NCBI GenBank assembly: GCA_017656345.1
Contig: JACDNZ010000006.1
Location: 29,121 to 93,120, forward strand
Direction: 5' to 3'
Length of the DNA stretch: 64,000 nucleotides
From: Thermosipho sp. (in: thermotogales)
Lineage (GTDB): Bacteria; Thermotogota; Thermotogae; Thermotogales; Fervidobacteriaceae
Shown here in pieces: positions 7,694-16,295 of the stretch. The notes below the pieces were generated by a model. That model searched no databases, was not told the origin of the DNA, and worked only from the letters and a program-made list of their open reading frames with translations. The position numbers were made by a program, and so were the translations under genes. How positions within the stretch are numbered: position 1 is the first letter of the stretch; each line of letters opens with the position of its first letter.

Positions 7694-10600
7694 CTATTTC
7701 AACTCATTTAAAATGTTCTCTAAATAATTTAAGATTTCCTCTTTTGTGTTTAGTGGCTTTCCCTCTTCCATTTCAACTTTACTCCAATCTTTAATTACAT
7801 TTTCCCACATATTTTCAGAAAATTCCTTGTAATTTTCCTCTAAATTTGAAGCAATGTATCTTAAATCATTTACCAGTAACTCGTAATGAGCTATAAATCT
7901 CATATAACTTTCATAAATATTGGCACTACTGGGTGGATTTTCAACAATACCCTGGATTGCCTCTTTTATTTTTAGAAGAATATTAACATTTATTCCCATT
8001 TTTTGAATTTGAGAAATGAAATTATTGAGTTCTTGAACTCCTACAGACACCCATATATTTTGTTTTCTTTGATCATACCATTTTGGAAATTCTACCTGGT
8101 TCAATTTTGAAATATATCCGGCTTCAGCTGACATAAAATTGTAACTCTTAAAAGTGCTATTAATTTCATCGAGTGTCTTAACAAACATGTTTACAATTAC
8201 ATTTACTGCTGCTTCAGGTAACTTTTCACCAACCAATATACTTTCAAGCTGAGAACTATATTTTTCTTTCATGCTTTCAACAGTTTTATCCAAACTTTCC
8301 TGGTACTTAGGAAGTTGTTTTTTTGCTTCAATATTCGATGTTTTATACAAATTCACTAATTTTTCCAGAGTATATATTGTCTCTTGATACTTTCCTGCTT
8401 TGTAATATTCAAAAGCACTAGCATGCAAGAAATCAAGAACTCCATTGGGTACACCCCAAACGCCTTTGAGGGTCATGTATTTTACCGCTTTTATTTCTGT
8501 TTCAGCAAGCCAGTAAAGCAACTCTCTAACAGGAATAACAGTAGGTGGTTGAAGTTTAAAAGTCATACCTGCAAAAAATCTATATATATCCTGTCCAGAT
8601 GTTGCCTTTGAAACATCAGGATTTTTCCAATCCGGGAATCTATTCCAGCCTCCCGGCATATTCTGGATTGTTTTTTTCACGTAAGTATTATAGTTATCAA
8701 AAAACTTTATAACTAATGTTTTTACATATGAATAATATTCACTATCACTTGGTAATTTACTTAAAAGTTGCTTGGCTAAGTTATGAAGTGAATGATATCT
8801 CACCGCAATTGCTTTATATGTGTTTCTTTCATTAAATGAAAGCAACGATGTCTGATATAAACCAACTGAGTCGATAAGTGCTTGCATTATTGAAAAATCA
8901 AATTGTGAAAGAATGTCTGGATTTTCTTCGATATATGGTACTAACTTTTCAAGCCATCTATATTTGTATTGTTCATATATTACTTTTTGATATTCATCAA
9001 AATCTTGAGCAAATATTTCTTTATAATGACTTAAAATATTGTTTTTTAAATTTGCAATTCTGTAATTCTGAACAGAAAGTGTTCCAAGATAAAAATAGGA
9101 TTTACCATACGTGTGATTTAATTTGACACTCTTCAACAATTTTTCACTGGCAGTTTTATAATATTTTTCTGCGTACTGAGGTAATTGTTCTTTCTGTGCT
9201 TTTATTTGTGAAATTTGTGAAATTATCTGATTTCTTATTTTGTTTATCTCCGAAAGCCTTTGATTTTCTATATCAATTTCATTGTAAGGAAGCGATTTCT
9301 GCAAATATTCCTGTTGTTTATTTCTTTTCCAATTCTCCGGACTTAAGTACGAGTACTGGCCAGAATAATTTTCAAGATCCTTTAATCTTCTCTCCAATTG
9401 ACTAATAAACTGATCAGCTTTCGGAATTTCCTCAAGAATCTTTACATAGGTTATATAAGAACCGTTCCCTTCTTTAAAGTTTACTTCTGATATGAAATGA
9501 TTCCATCTTAAATAAGTAGAGGTATACAATGTTGCAACTATTAAAATTCCAACAATTACTGCCGATTTGTTTTTTATTTCTTTTAATTCTTTTTTTGTAA
9601 AATAAGGACCTACTGCTACACTTGCAAAAAATATTGCTGCAAGTGCATTTGGCAAAAGATGCCCAGGAAAACTAAATACACTTTGGATAGCAAACCCAAC
9701 AACCGCTACCGACAAAGAAAGGAAAAGAATTAAATCGTCTTTATCATCTATTTTCTTTGGAATTGTGAAAAAGAAATATCCAAGAGAAATTAAAAGCCCT
9801 ATTATCAACACAAAACCAACTATCCCGGTTTCTCCTAGAACCTGGAAGTAATCGTTGTGAGCTCTTTTGAAATTATTCCAACCATAATATAATTCCGGAT
9901 GTTTTTCAAGATATTCTCCCATTTTGGTTATCGATAAAAGCTGATACGTACTTATTCCTGTTCCAAAAATTTTATGATCTTCCCAAAGTTCTAAAGAAGT
10001 AAACCACGATAAAAACCTTTCATCTTTACTTGAAACTGATGCCATGGCTGCAAATCTACTAGTCATATTTACCTTACCATTACCGGTTAGAGGATTTGGG
10101 GTATTATACAAAACTACCACAAATACTGAAAGAATTAACACTACAAAAAAGATGTACCGAGTTAATAATTTTAACTTACTTGCAAGTTTTTCATTTTTCT
10201 GTCTAATTTTTTCTAAAGCTTTATCTTTTTTGTTTCTACTCCATATGAAATAGAAAATAACATAAAGAGAGGTCATAATGATTATTGCTAAATATTCTGA
10301 TCTTGTTTGTGAAACAATAACCGCTGTAAGCCCAACAACAAAAGTAATCGCTGCAAATATTTTTATAGATAAAACTTTTAAAAAGTTGGGATTTTCCAAT
10401 CCAAGATCAAAACTTAAAATAAAATACAACGCAATTGGTAAAAGCATATCAATGTAATTTGCGGTAAAAATAACATTTCCAACTGTTGATTTAATTGCTG
10501 CTCTGGTAAATGGCTCACCTACATTACCAAGGAACAAATCAACACCCAGGTAAAAATTCAAAAGAGCGTCAATGGATATAATTAATGAAGTAATCAAAAA

Positions 10601-10972
10601 GGTAAACAAAAGCGTATTAATCTTTCGTTTGTCTTTGTAAACAGTGCTAAAATAAATTGCTAAAATTGCATTAAACAAAACGTATAATGCTATATCAATT
10701 GATTGTCTAAAGTAAAAAGGATTATCTCTTAAAACATTAAAGCTTGAAATGATCGAAACTATTGCAAATAAAAACCAGAGAACATGAGCATGAGATATAT
10801 AAAACTTTATTTTCTTTTCTTTGATCCATTTAAACAAAAAAGAAGTAAAGAGTATGGAAATCGCTAAGGTTAAAATTGCATATTTTGGAACACTAAATTC
10901 GTACGTAAGCTTTGGATGAGCAAAAAGCGCAACAAGCACAACTGTTATATGTAACAATATATCGTTAAACAA
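7694..10972 (-). CDS. O-antigen ligase/polymerase-like membrane protein with long C-terminal helical repeat domain
   Basis: An exceptionally long (1092 residues) Wzy/WaaL-type protein. The first ~480 residues hold about 11-13 hydrophobic helices. The family's large external loop ends in FKRAHNDYFQVLGETGIVG near residue 370, where the invariant histidine lies. The remaining ~600 residues are soluble and mostly helical, with TPR-like segments such as YYKTASEKLLKSVKLNHTYG and EYYKAGKYQETIYTLEKLV. The TTG at 10972 follows AAGGAGGGG and is preferred over an upstream in-frame TTG at 10999. It is a single-gene unit with its own promoter and terminator. A role in joining surface glycans is an inference from the Wzy_C fold; the acceptor is unknown. 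Confidence 0.75.
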   Translation of the reverse strand: MFNDILLHITVVLVALFAHPKLTYEFSVPKYAILTLAISILFTSFLFKWIKEKKIKFYISHAHVLWFLFAIVSIISSFNVLRDNPFYFRQSIDIALYVLFNAILAIYFSTVYKDKRKINTLLFTFLITSLIISIDALLNFYLGVDLFLGNVGEPFTRAAIKSTVGNVIFTANYIDMLLPIALYFILSFDLGLENPNFLKVLSIKIFAAITFVVGLTAVIVSQTRSEYLAIIIMTSLYVIFYFIWSRNKKDKALEKIRQKNEKLASKLKLLTRYIFFVVLILSVFVVVLYNTPNPLTGNGKVNMTSRFAAMASVSSKDERFLSWFTSLELWEDHKIFGTGISTYQLLSITKMGEYLEKHPELYYGWNNFKRAHNDYFQVLGETGIVGFVLIIGLLISLGYFFFTIPKKIDDKDDLILFLSLSVAVVGFAIQSVFSFPGHLLPNALAAIFFASVAVGPYFTKKELKEIKNKSAVIVGILIVATLYTSTYLRWNHFISEVNFKEGNGSYITYVKILEEIPKADQFISQLERRLKDLENYSGQYSYLSPENWKRNKQQEYLQKSLPYNEIDIENQRLSEINKIRNQIISQISQIKAQKEQLPQYAEKYYKTASEKLLKSVKLNHTYGKSYFYLGTLSVQNYRIANLKNNILSHYKEIFAQDFDEYQKVIYEQYKYRWLEKLVPYIEENPDILSQFDFSIMQALIDSVGLYQTSLLSFNERNTYKAIAVRYHSLHNLAKQLLSKLPSDSEYYSYVKTLVIKFFDNYNTYVKKTIQNMPGGWNRFPDWKNPDVSKATSGQDIYRFFAGMTFKLQPPTVIPVRELLYWLAETEIKAVKYMTLKGVWGVPNGVLDFLHASAFEYYKAGKYQETIYTLEKLVNLYKTSNIEAKKQLPKYQESLDKTVESMKEKYSSQLESILVGEKLPEAAVNVIVNMFVKTLDEINSTFKSYNFMSAEAGYISKLNQVEFPKWYDQRKQNIWVSVGVQELNNFISQIQKMGINVNILLKIKEAIQGIVENPPSSANIYESYMRFIAHYELLVNDLRYIASNLEENYKEFSENMWENVIKDWSKVEMEEGKPLNTKEEILNYLENILNELK

Positions 10973-11004
10973 GAAAATCCCCTCCTTTTTATTTTTCAAA
11001 ATTA

Positions 11005-11013
11005 ATTATACCA
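11005..11013 (-). promoter_or_regulatory. Extended -10 promoter for the O-antigen-ligase-like gene
   Basis: Minus-strand TGGTATAAT, about 33 bases before the TTG start. It is back to back with the ABC exporter promoter at 11044. Confidence 0.55.
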
Positions 11014-11043
11014 CTCAATCCATTTTTATTTAAAAAAATATTA

Positions 11044-11072
11044 TGATATAATATCGTTGACCAGGTGGTCAA
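11044..11072 (+). promoter_or_regulatory. ABC exporter promoter overlapped by TetR-type palindrome
   Basis: The extended -10 box TGATATAAT (11044-11052) is followed by the palindrome TTGACCAGGTGGTCAA (11057-11072). It has two perfect 7-base arms around a 2-base centre and sits over the predicted start site. TGACCA-N2-TGGTCA symmetry is typical of TetR-family operators. The operon ends with a TetR regulator, so autorepression is the simplest reading. Confidence 0.7.
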
Positions 11073-11105
11073 TTTAATTTTACTTTTTTTGTGAGGAGGA
11101 AAAAA

Positions 11106-11963
11106 ATGATAATAGTAAAAAACCTAAAAAAATATTATGGAAAAAATAGAGGAATTGAAGATGTAAGTTTTGAAATCAACGAAGGAGAGATTCTCGGTTT
11201 AATTGGCCCTAATGGAGCTGGTAAAACCACAACTATAAGAATTTTAACCGGTTTTCTTTCACCAGATAATGGAAAGGCACTAATTTCAAACAAAAAAATG
11301 CCTTTCGAAATTGATTTGGTAAAAGAAAATATTGGTTATATACCTGGTGAAGTTAACTTCTACGGAGAAATGCGAGTAAAAGAATTTCTCGAATTTAATA
11401 GATCATTTTATAAAAACATTGATTTGAACTATGAAAAAGAACTCATTAAAATTCTTGGAATTGAATTAAATAAAAAATTTAAAGCATTATCACTTGGAAA
11501 CAAGAAAAAAGTAGCAATTTTACAAGCATTGGTACATAAGCCAAAATATCTTATCTTAGACGAACCAACAAATGGACTTGATCCACTCGTTCAACAAAAA
11601 TTTTACGAACTTATTTTAAAACATAAACAAATGGGAGCAGTTATTTTATTTTCATCTCATATCTTATCAGAAGTGGAAAAGATATGTGACACGTTTGCAA
11701 TGATAAAAGATGGAAAGGTTATAAAATCAGGCACTATAGATAGTTTGAGAGATATTTCTAAAAAGTTGATCTATATATACGACCTAGTATTTACTGAAAA
11801 TCTAAAAAGATTTGATTACAAAATTAAAGAAAATGTTTATATTTTTGAAATAAAAAATAATGATTTAAAAGATTTCTTAAATGAACTTGTAAAAACCGAA
11901 TTTAAAGATATTGAAATAAAAAATCCTGCACTTGAAGATATCTTTCTTGAACTTTATAAATAG
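11106..11963 (+). CDS. ABC exporter, ATP-binding protein
   Basis: A 285-residue ABC-2-type exporter ATPase. Walker A GPNGAGKTTT lies near residue 37, the ABC signature region reads LSLGNKKKVAI near 132 (the usual LSGG is LSLG), Walker B is LILDEPTNGLDP near 152, and the switch histidine is in FSSHILSE. The LSLG form is common in this exporter subfamily. Residues beyond 220 are the accessory C-terminal domain. The ATG at 11106 follows GAGGAGG. It pairs with the two permease genes downstream; the substrate is unknown, possibly a toxic compound given the TetR control. Confidence 0.88.
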   Translation: MIIVKNLKKYYGKNRGIEDVSFEINEGEILGLIGPNGAGKTTTIRILTGFLSPDNGKALISNKKMPFEIDLVKENIGYIPGEVNFYGEMRVKEFLEFNRSFYKNIDLNYEKELIKILGIELNKKFKALSLGNKKKVAILQALVHKPKYLILDEPTNGLDPLVQQKFYELILKHKQMGAVILFSSHILSEVEKICDTFAMIKDGKVIKSGTIDSLRDISKKLIYIYDLVFTENLKRFDYKIKENVYIFEIKNNDLKDFLNELVKTEFKDIEIKNPALEDIFLELYK

Positions 11964-11974
11964 GAGGAAAAAAT

Positions 11975-12775
11975 ATGAACTTAATAAAAAAAGAGTTCAA
12001 ATACAACCTTAAGAATCTTTTAATTTGGATTACTGTGATTGTACTTTTTAATTTAATGTTTTCCTCCATCACTGATCTTGTAAACAATCAAAACAGCTTA
12101 GTCTTATCTTTCTTGGAAAAAATGCCGGAAACTTTTCTAAAAGCCTTCAATTTAGACCTCAACACACTCTCAAGACCTGAAGGACTTTTCGGCTCAGAAG
12201 GAATGACATTTATGTTCATATTCTTTGGTATATTTGGAATAACCCTTGCCAGCAAAATATTTGCAGGAGAATTTGACAACAAGACTATAGAATATCTTCT
12301 GATTAAACCTTTTTCAAGAAAGAAAATTTTCTCTGAAAAAGTATTTGTTTTATCAATCAATACTTTCTTACTCTTTGCTTTTTTCTTATTAACTATCCTA
12401 TTATTTTTCAAATTATTTGTTAGTGAAAATTATAGTAATATAGTGTTAGTTTCTTTTAGTCTATACCTTTTCGTAACTGAATTTTTCTTTGCATCACTTT
12501 CAATTTTGATTTCATTAATAACAAAAAATAAAAAATTGACCAATTCAATTGTCATGGGAATATTATTTTTCATGTATTTTGGTTATTCTGTAACTCAGGG
12601 TGTCAAAAATGCTGAAATAATAAGAAAAATCAGTATTTTCAACTACATGTCTACAATAGACACGATTAAAAATCTTAATGGATTTTATCTAAATTCTTTT
12701 CTCATATTGGTAATTTCAATTACCGTCATATTCATATCAATGAAACTATTCGAAAAGCAAAATATACTCTTGTAA
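11975..12775 (+). CDS. ABC-2-type exporter permease, first subunit
   Basis: A 266-residue membrane protein with six predicted helices and a large segment between the first two. The N-terminus (MNLIKKEFKYNLKNLLIW) and the block FDNKTIEYLLIKPFSRKKIF near residue 100 are typical of ABC-2 permeases, as is the E-[FY]-x-[NS]-K-T-I-E-[YF]-LL pattern shared with the next protein. AGGAGG precedes the ATG. The two permeases resemble each other and probably arose by duplication, forming a heterodimer. Confidence 0.82.
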   Translation: MNLIKKEFKYNLKNLLIWITVIVLFNLMFSSITDLVNNQNSLVLSFLEKMPETFLKAFNLDLNTLSRPEGLFGSEGMTFMFIFFGIFGITLASKIFAGEFDNKTIEYLLIKPFSRKKIFSEKVFVLSINTFLLFAFFLLTILLFFKLFVSENYSNIVLVSFSLYLFVTEFFFASLSILISLITKNKKLTNSIVMGILFFMYFGYSVTQGVKNAEIIRKISIFNYMSTIDTIKNLNGFYLNSFLILVISITVIFISMKLFEKQNILL

Positions 12776-12787
12776 GGAGGTAGTTCA

Positions 12788-13582
12788 ATGTTATTTAAAA
12801 AAGAATTAAAGTTTAACATAAAAAATTTTTTAATATGGACATTAGTTTTACTTTTCTTTTCTGCGATGATCGCCCCATTTATTGATGGAATCATGGAGGA
12901 TGCTGACTCGCTTAAAGAATTTATAAACTCTCTTCCAAAATTCATGCTTAAAATGTTCAATATTTCAGAAAATTTTATCACTCCTGAAGGTTTTTTTAGC
13001 GCAAAAGTAATGTTTATGGCGGAAATATTTGCAGGAATATTTGCGATAATCCTGGCTGTAAATATTTTTGTATCGGAATATGAATCAAAAACCATTGAAT
13101 ACTTACTTGTAAAACCTATTACAAGAAAGAAAATCTTCTATAAAAAGCTACTAGTCCTCATTATTTACTATTCCATTTTTTCGTTAGTTTTCTGTGTAAG
13201 TGTTCTCTGGCTTTTTAGTATTTATGTTCATTATGAATATAATCCATATATCTTGGCTGGTTTTTCACTTTATCTCTACGTAATTGAAATATTTTTTGGT
13301 TCAATAACTGTACTTTTGTCGGTAATATTCCAAAAATCTTTTCTAACAATATCCATATCTTCGGGAATTTTCCTGCTTATGTTTATCACTGATATGTTAG
13401 GAAATGCTGTCGAAAAACTCAGCTGGCTTAGAAGTATTACGATATTTAAATATATTTCATTAGGAGACACCATTCAATACAATAAAGTATATGTTTCAAA
13501 TTCCATACTTTCCATTTTAATCGGATTTGGTATTCTATTAATTGCCGGAAAAATCTTTGAAAAAGAAGACATTTTAATATAG
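12788..13582 (+). CDS. ABC-2-type exporter permease, second subunit
   Basis: A 264-residue paralogue of the preceding permease with the same layout: a short cytosolic start, one helix, an external region, then five helices. The block YESKTIEYLLVKPITRKKIF near residue 97 aligns with the equivalent block in the first subunit. The ATG follows AAGGAGG. Twelve bases separate it from the upstream gene, so co-translation is likely. Confidence 0.82.
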   Translation: MLFKKELKFNIKNFLIWTLVLLFFSAMIAPFIDGIMEDADSLKEFINSLPKFMLKMFNISENFITPEGFFSAKVMFMAEIFAGIFAIILAVNIFVSEYESKTIEYLLVKPITRKKIFYKKLLVLIIYYSIFSLVFCVSVLWLFSIYVHYEYNPYILAGFSLYLYVIEIFFGSITVLLSVIFQKSFLTISISSGIFLLMFITDMLGNAVEKLSWLRSITIFKYISLGDTIQYNKVYVSNSILSILIGFGILLIAGKIFEKEDILI

Positions 13583-13594
13583 GAGATGAACACG

Positions 13595-14197
13595 TTGAAT
13601 AAAAAAGAAAAAATAATAAAAATAGCTATAAAAGAATTTTCAGAAAAAGGCTTTGAAGCAGCTTCCACGAATAAAATTGCGCAAGAAGCAAAAGTATCAA
13701 AAGGAATCGTCTTTCATTACTTCAAAAATAAAGAAAATCTTTTTTTCGAAACATACAAATGGTCACAAAATTTCATTGGAAATATTTTTCTTGATCTCTA
13801 CGAAAGTACCAAAGAAGAAGATTTTTTCAACTTTTTAAAACTATGGATACAGAAAAAAATAGAAATTATAAAAAAATATCCGGAAGTATTTAATCTTTTC
13901 TTTATTGCTCAAAACCTCCCTGAACAACTAAAACTGAAAATTCTTTCAGAAACCCAGAATTCTTTACAGGAAAAATATTTTGTGATATTAAAAGAAAAAT
14001 TATCAAAATTGAATTTAAGAAAAAACATCGATCCTGAAGAGGCTTTTAATTTTATTATCCTGGTATTCAACTGTTTTTCAAACAATTACCTTAACCACTC
14101 TCAAAAACTTGAAGATCTTATTGAAAATTCAAACTCTCTATTAAAACAAATTGATAAAATCATCGAAATGATTAAATTTGGAATTTTACAACAATAA
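13595..14197 (+). CDS. TetR-family repressor of the ABC exporter operon
   Basis: A 200-residue TetR regulator. The N-terminal helix-turn-helix is seen as FSEKGFEAASTNKIAQEAKV followed by SKGIVFHYFKNKENLF; the rest is the helical ligand and dimer domain. The TTG at 13595 is chosen because AGGAG lies nine bases upstream; the ATG at 13586 touches that site with no spacer. Being the last gene of the operon whose promoter carries a TetR-type palindrome (11057-11072), it most likely represses its own operon until it binds a substrate of the pump. Confidence 0.88.
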   Translation: MNKKEKIIKIAIKEFSEKGFEAASTNKIAQEAKVSKGIVFHYFKNKENLFFETYKWSQNFIGNIFLDLYESTKEEDFFNFLKLWIQKKIEIIKKYPEVFNLFFIAQNLPEQLKLKILSETQNSLQEKYFVILKEKLSKLNLRKNIDPEEAFNFIILVFNCFSNNYLNHSQKLEDLIENSNSLLKQIDKIIEMIKFGILQQ

Positions 14198-14218
14198 CTT
14201 TCACATTCCAATATTGTA

Positions 14219-14251
14219 TGTTATAATTTTAAACAATTGGAACCGTTTCTA
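14219..14251 (+). promoter_or_regulatory. mmtA-pulA promoter with LacI-type operator
   Basis: The extended -10 box TGTTATAAT (14219-14227) is followed at 14238-14251 by TGGAACCGTTTCTA. This matches the LacI/CcpA-family operator form TGnAAnCGnTTnCA at all fixed positions but one. The site lies just after the predicted start and before GGAGGTGG. A LacI-family repressor sensing a sugar probably controls the two starch genes; the LacI protein at 62.6 kb is one candidate, but the true regulator may be elsewhere. Confidence 0.6.
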
Positions 14252-14266
14252 TGGAGGTGGTCGTTT

Positions 14267-16276
14267 TTGGTGTTAAAAGAAATTGAAAAATTTTTAAAAT
14301 CCAAAATTTCAAATCGCAAGAATTATGCTATACCAAAAGTTTGGATCGAAGGGTTTGAACAGGTATACGGTGATATTTTCGAAGAAAAAGAAAATCTTTT
14401 ATTCGTTAATCCTTATTTATTTTTTTCGAAATCTATCTCATTTATTCTTGAACATGCAAAAGATATTGAATATTCAAAATCTCTTTCAATCATAAATGGT
14501 AAAAAAGAAAATAATTGGATTAAAAATGCCTGTATTTATGGTTCACTTCCCAGAATGACTACGGCATTTAATCACAAAGGATTTGGTACCTTTGAAGAAT
14601 TGGATATTCTTGGTTTTAAAGAATCTGGAACATTTTTAAAAATGATTCCATTACTTTTATACATGAAAAAGTTTAAAATAAACACTTTATATTTGCTTCC
14701 TATTAGCAGTTCTAGCACCCTTTTTAAAAAGGGAAGTATTGGTTCTCCATATGCAGTTAAAAATCCATTAAAAATCGACGAGAGTTATCACGACCCTCTT
14801 TTAGAAATCTTTAATGTAGACGATGAATTCAAAGCACTTGTTGAAGCCGCACATATTTTGAACATTAGAGTTATTCTTGATTTTATTCCAAGAACCGCTT
14901 CTAGAGATTCCGATTTAATTAAAAATCACCCAGATTGGTTTTATTGGATAAAAATTGACGATCTCTCAACTTATAAACCGCCAAAAATTGAACAACTACC
15001 ATTCAAAATCCCAGATATTAACGATTTACATATAATCTACAGAAATTTAGAAGTAAGAAAACACCTGAAAAAATTCGTCGATTCTCCAGATAAAATTGAT
15101 CCTCAAAAGTGGGAAAAAGTTAAAAATATGGAAGGAAACATACTTGTAAATATCATAAAAGAATTTGGTATTGTAACTCCTCCAGGATTTTCTGATTGGG
15201 TCAACGATACTCAACCAACATGGGACGATATTACTTTCCTTAGACTTTATTTAGATCATCCTATCGCAGCGCAAAATTACGTGCCCGAAAATCAAAAACC
15301 TTATATTCTGTTTGATGTTATAAAAGCAAGCAAATTCCCTGGAGCAAAACCTAATTACGAATTGTGGGAATATCTTTCAGATATCATCCCCACATACCAG
15401 AAAAAGTTTGGAATTGATGGCGCAAGGATTGACATGGGGCACGCACTACCTTCAAAGCTTCAGGAAATGATAATTAAAAAAGCAAAAAATCTCGACCCCT
15501 CTTTTGTGTTTATAGCAGAAGAGCTTGAAATGGATAATGATGAAAAAGCAAAAAACGACGGTTATAACATGATTTTAGGAAATACATGGTATTCGGTTGC
15601 AAGAAGAGAAGAATTTTACAAATTAGTTGAAGAAAAATCAATAAAAATGAAACTTCCCTTTATGGCTTCACCTGAAACACCTGACACTCCCAGAATATCG
15701 GCTAGAGAATTTGGCGATAAATTAAAATATCTTGCACCGTTTTTGATTTATTTTCTCCCAAATGGTGTACCTTATATTAATTCCGGACAAGAAATAGGTG
15801 AAATTCAACCTATGAACCTTGGCCTTGACAATTCAATTTGGGGGAAAACTGTCTTGCCACCAGATGATGAATTTTACGGTAAACTTGCATTTTTCGATCA
15901 CTATGTACTCCACTGGAACAATGTCGATAAAAATATATTTAATTTTCTCAAAGAATTGATGAAAATGAGAGAAATTTATAAAGAATTCATTCTTAATGGT
16001 GAGTTTAAATACGTTTATTTTAATTATCAAGATGGTTATCTTGCTAATTACTCTTACTGGATAAATAACAAAGGAATAATTATTGTTGGTAATCTTGATC
16101 TATCATGGGGGAGAGAATTTGAAATATATTTAGACAAAACTTATGGTGAAAATCTTGAAATTAAATCTATAAATATTTGGAAAAAAGACGGAAATATACC
16201 AATTATAGCACCATCAAATGTTTTAAAAATGTTTCTGGATCCAGGTGATTTTGCACTTATAAAGATTAATATTTAA
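14267..16276 (+). CDS. mmtA: Maltosyltransferase (GH13)
   Basis: A 669-residue cytosolic GH13 enzyme that matches the Thermotoga maritima maltosyltransferase nearly end to end as I recall it. That enzyme moves maltosyl units between maltodextrins and onto phosphate. Matching marks are [11 protein letters not shown] near residue 20, [17 protein letters not shown] near 88, [15 protein letters not shown] near 205, [14 protein letters not shown] (nucleophile Asp, near 387), FIAEELEMD (acid/base Glu) and ETPDTPRI where most GH13 enzymes have NHD. The start is the TTG at 14267, six bases after GGAGGTGG; the GTG at 14270 is an equal alternative. No signal peptide. pulA follows 19 bases later. Confidence 0.9.
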   Translation: MVLKEIEKFLKSKISNRKNYAIPKVWIEGFEQVYGDIFEEKENLLFVNPYLFFSKSISFILEHAKDIEYSKSLSIINGKKENNWIKNACIYGSLPRMTTAFNHKGFGTFEELDILGFKESGTFLKMIPLLLYMKKFKINTLYLLPISSSSTLFKKGSIGSPYAVKNPLKIDESYHDPLLEIFNVDDEFKALVEAAHILNIRVILDFIPRTASRDSDLIKNHPDWFYWIKIDDLSTYKPPKIEQLPFKIPDINDLHIIYRNLEVRKHLKKFVDSPDKIDPQKWEKVKNMEGNILVNIIKEFGIVTPPGFSDWVNDTQPTWDDITFLRLYLDHPIAAQNYVPENQKPYILFDVIKASKFPGAKPNYELWEYLSDIIPTYQKKFGIDGARIDMGHALPSKLQEMIIKKAKNLDPSFVFIAEELEMDNDEKAKNDGYNMILGNTWYSVARREEFYKLVEEKSIKMKLPFMASPETPDTPRISAREFGDKLKYLAPFLIYFLPNGVPYINSGQEIGEIQPMNLGLDNSIWGKTVLPPDDEFYGKLAFFDHYVLHWNNVDKNIFNFLKELMKMREIYKEFILNGEFKYVYFNYQDGYLANYSYWINNKGIIIVGNLDLSWGREFEIYLDKTYGENLEIKSINIWKKDGNIPIIAPSNVLKMFLDPGDFALIKINI

Positions 16277-16295
16277 ACTTAAGGAGGGGTTTTTT

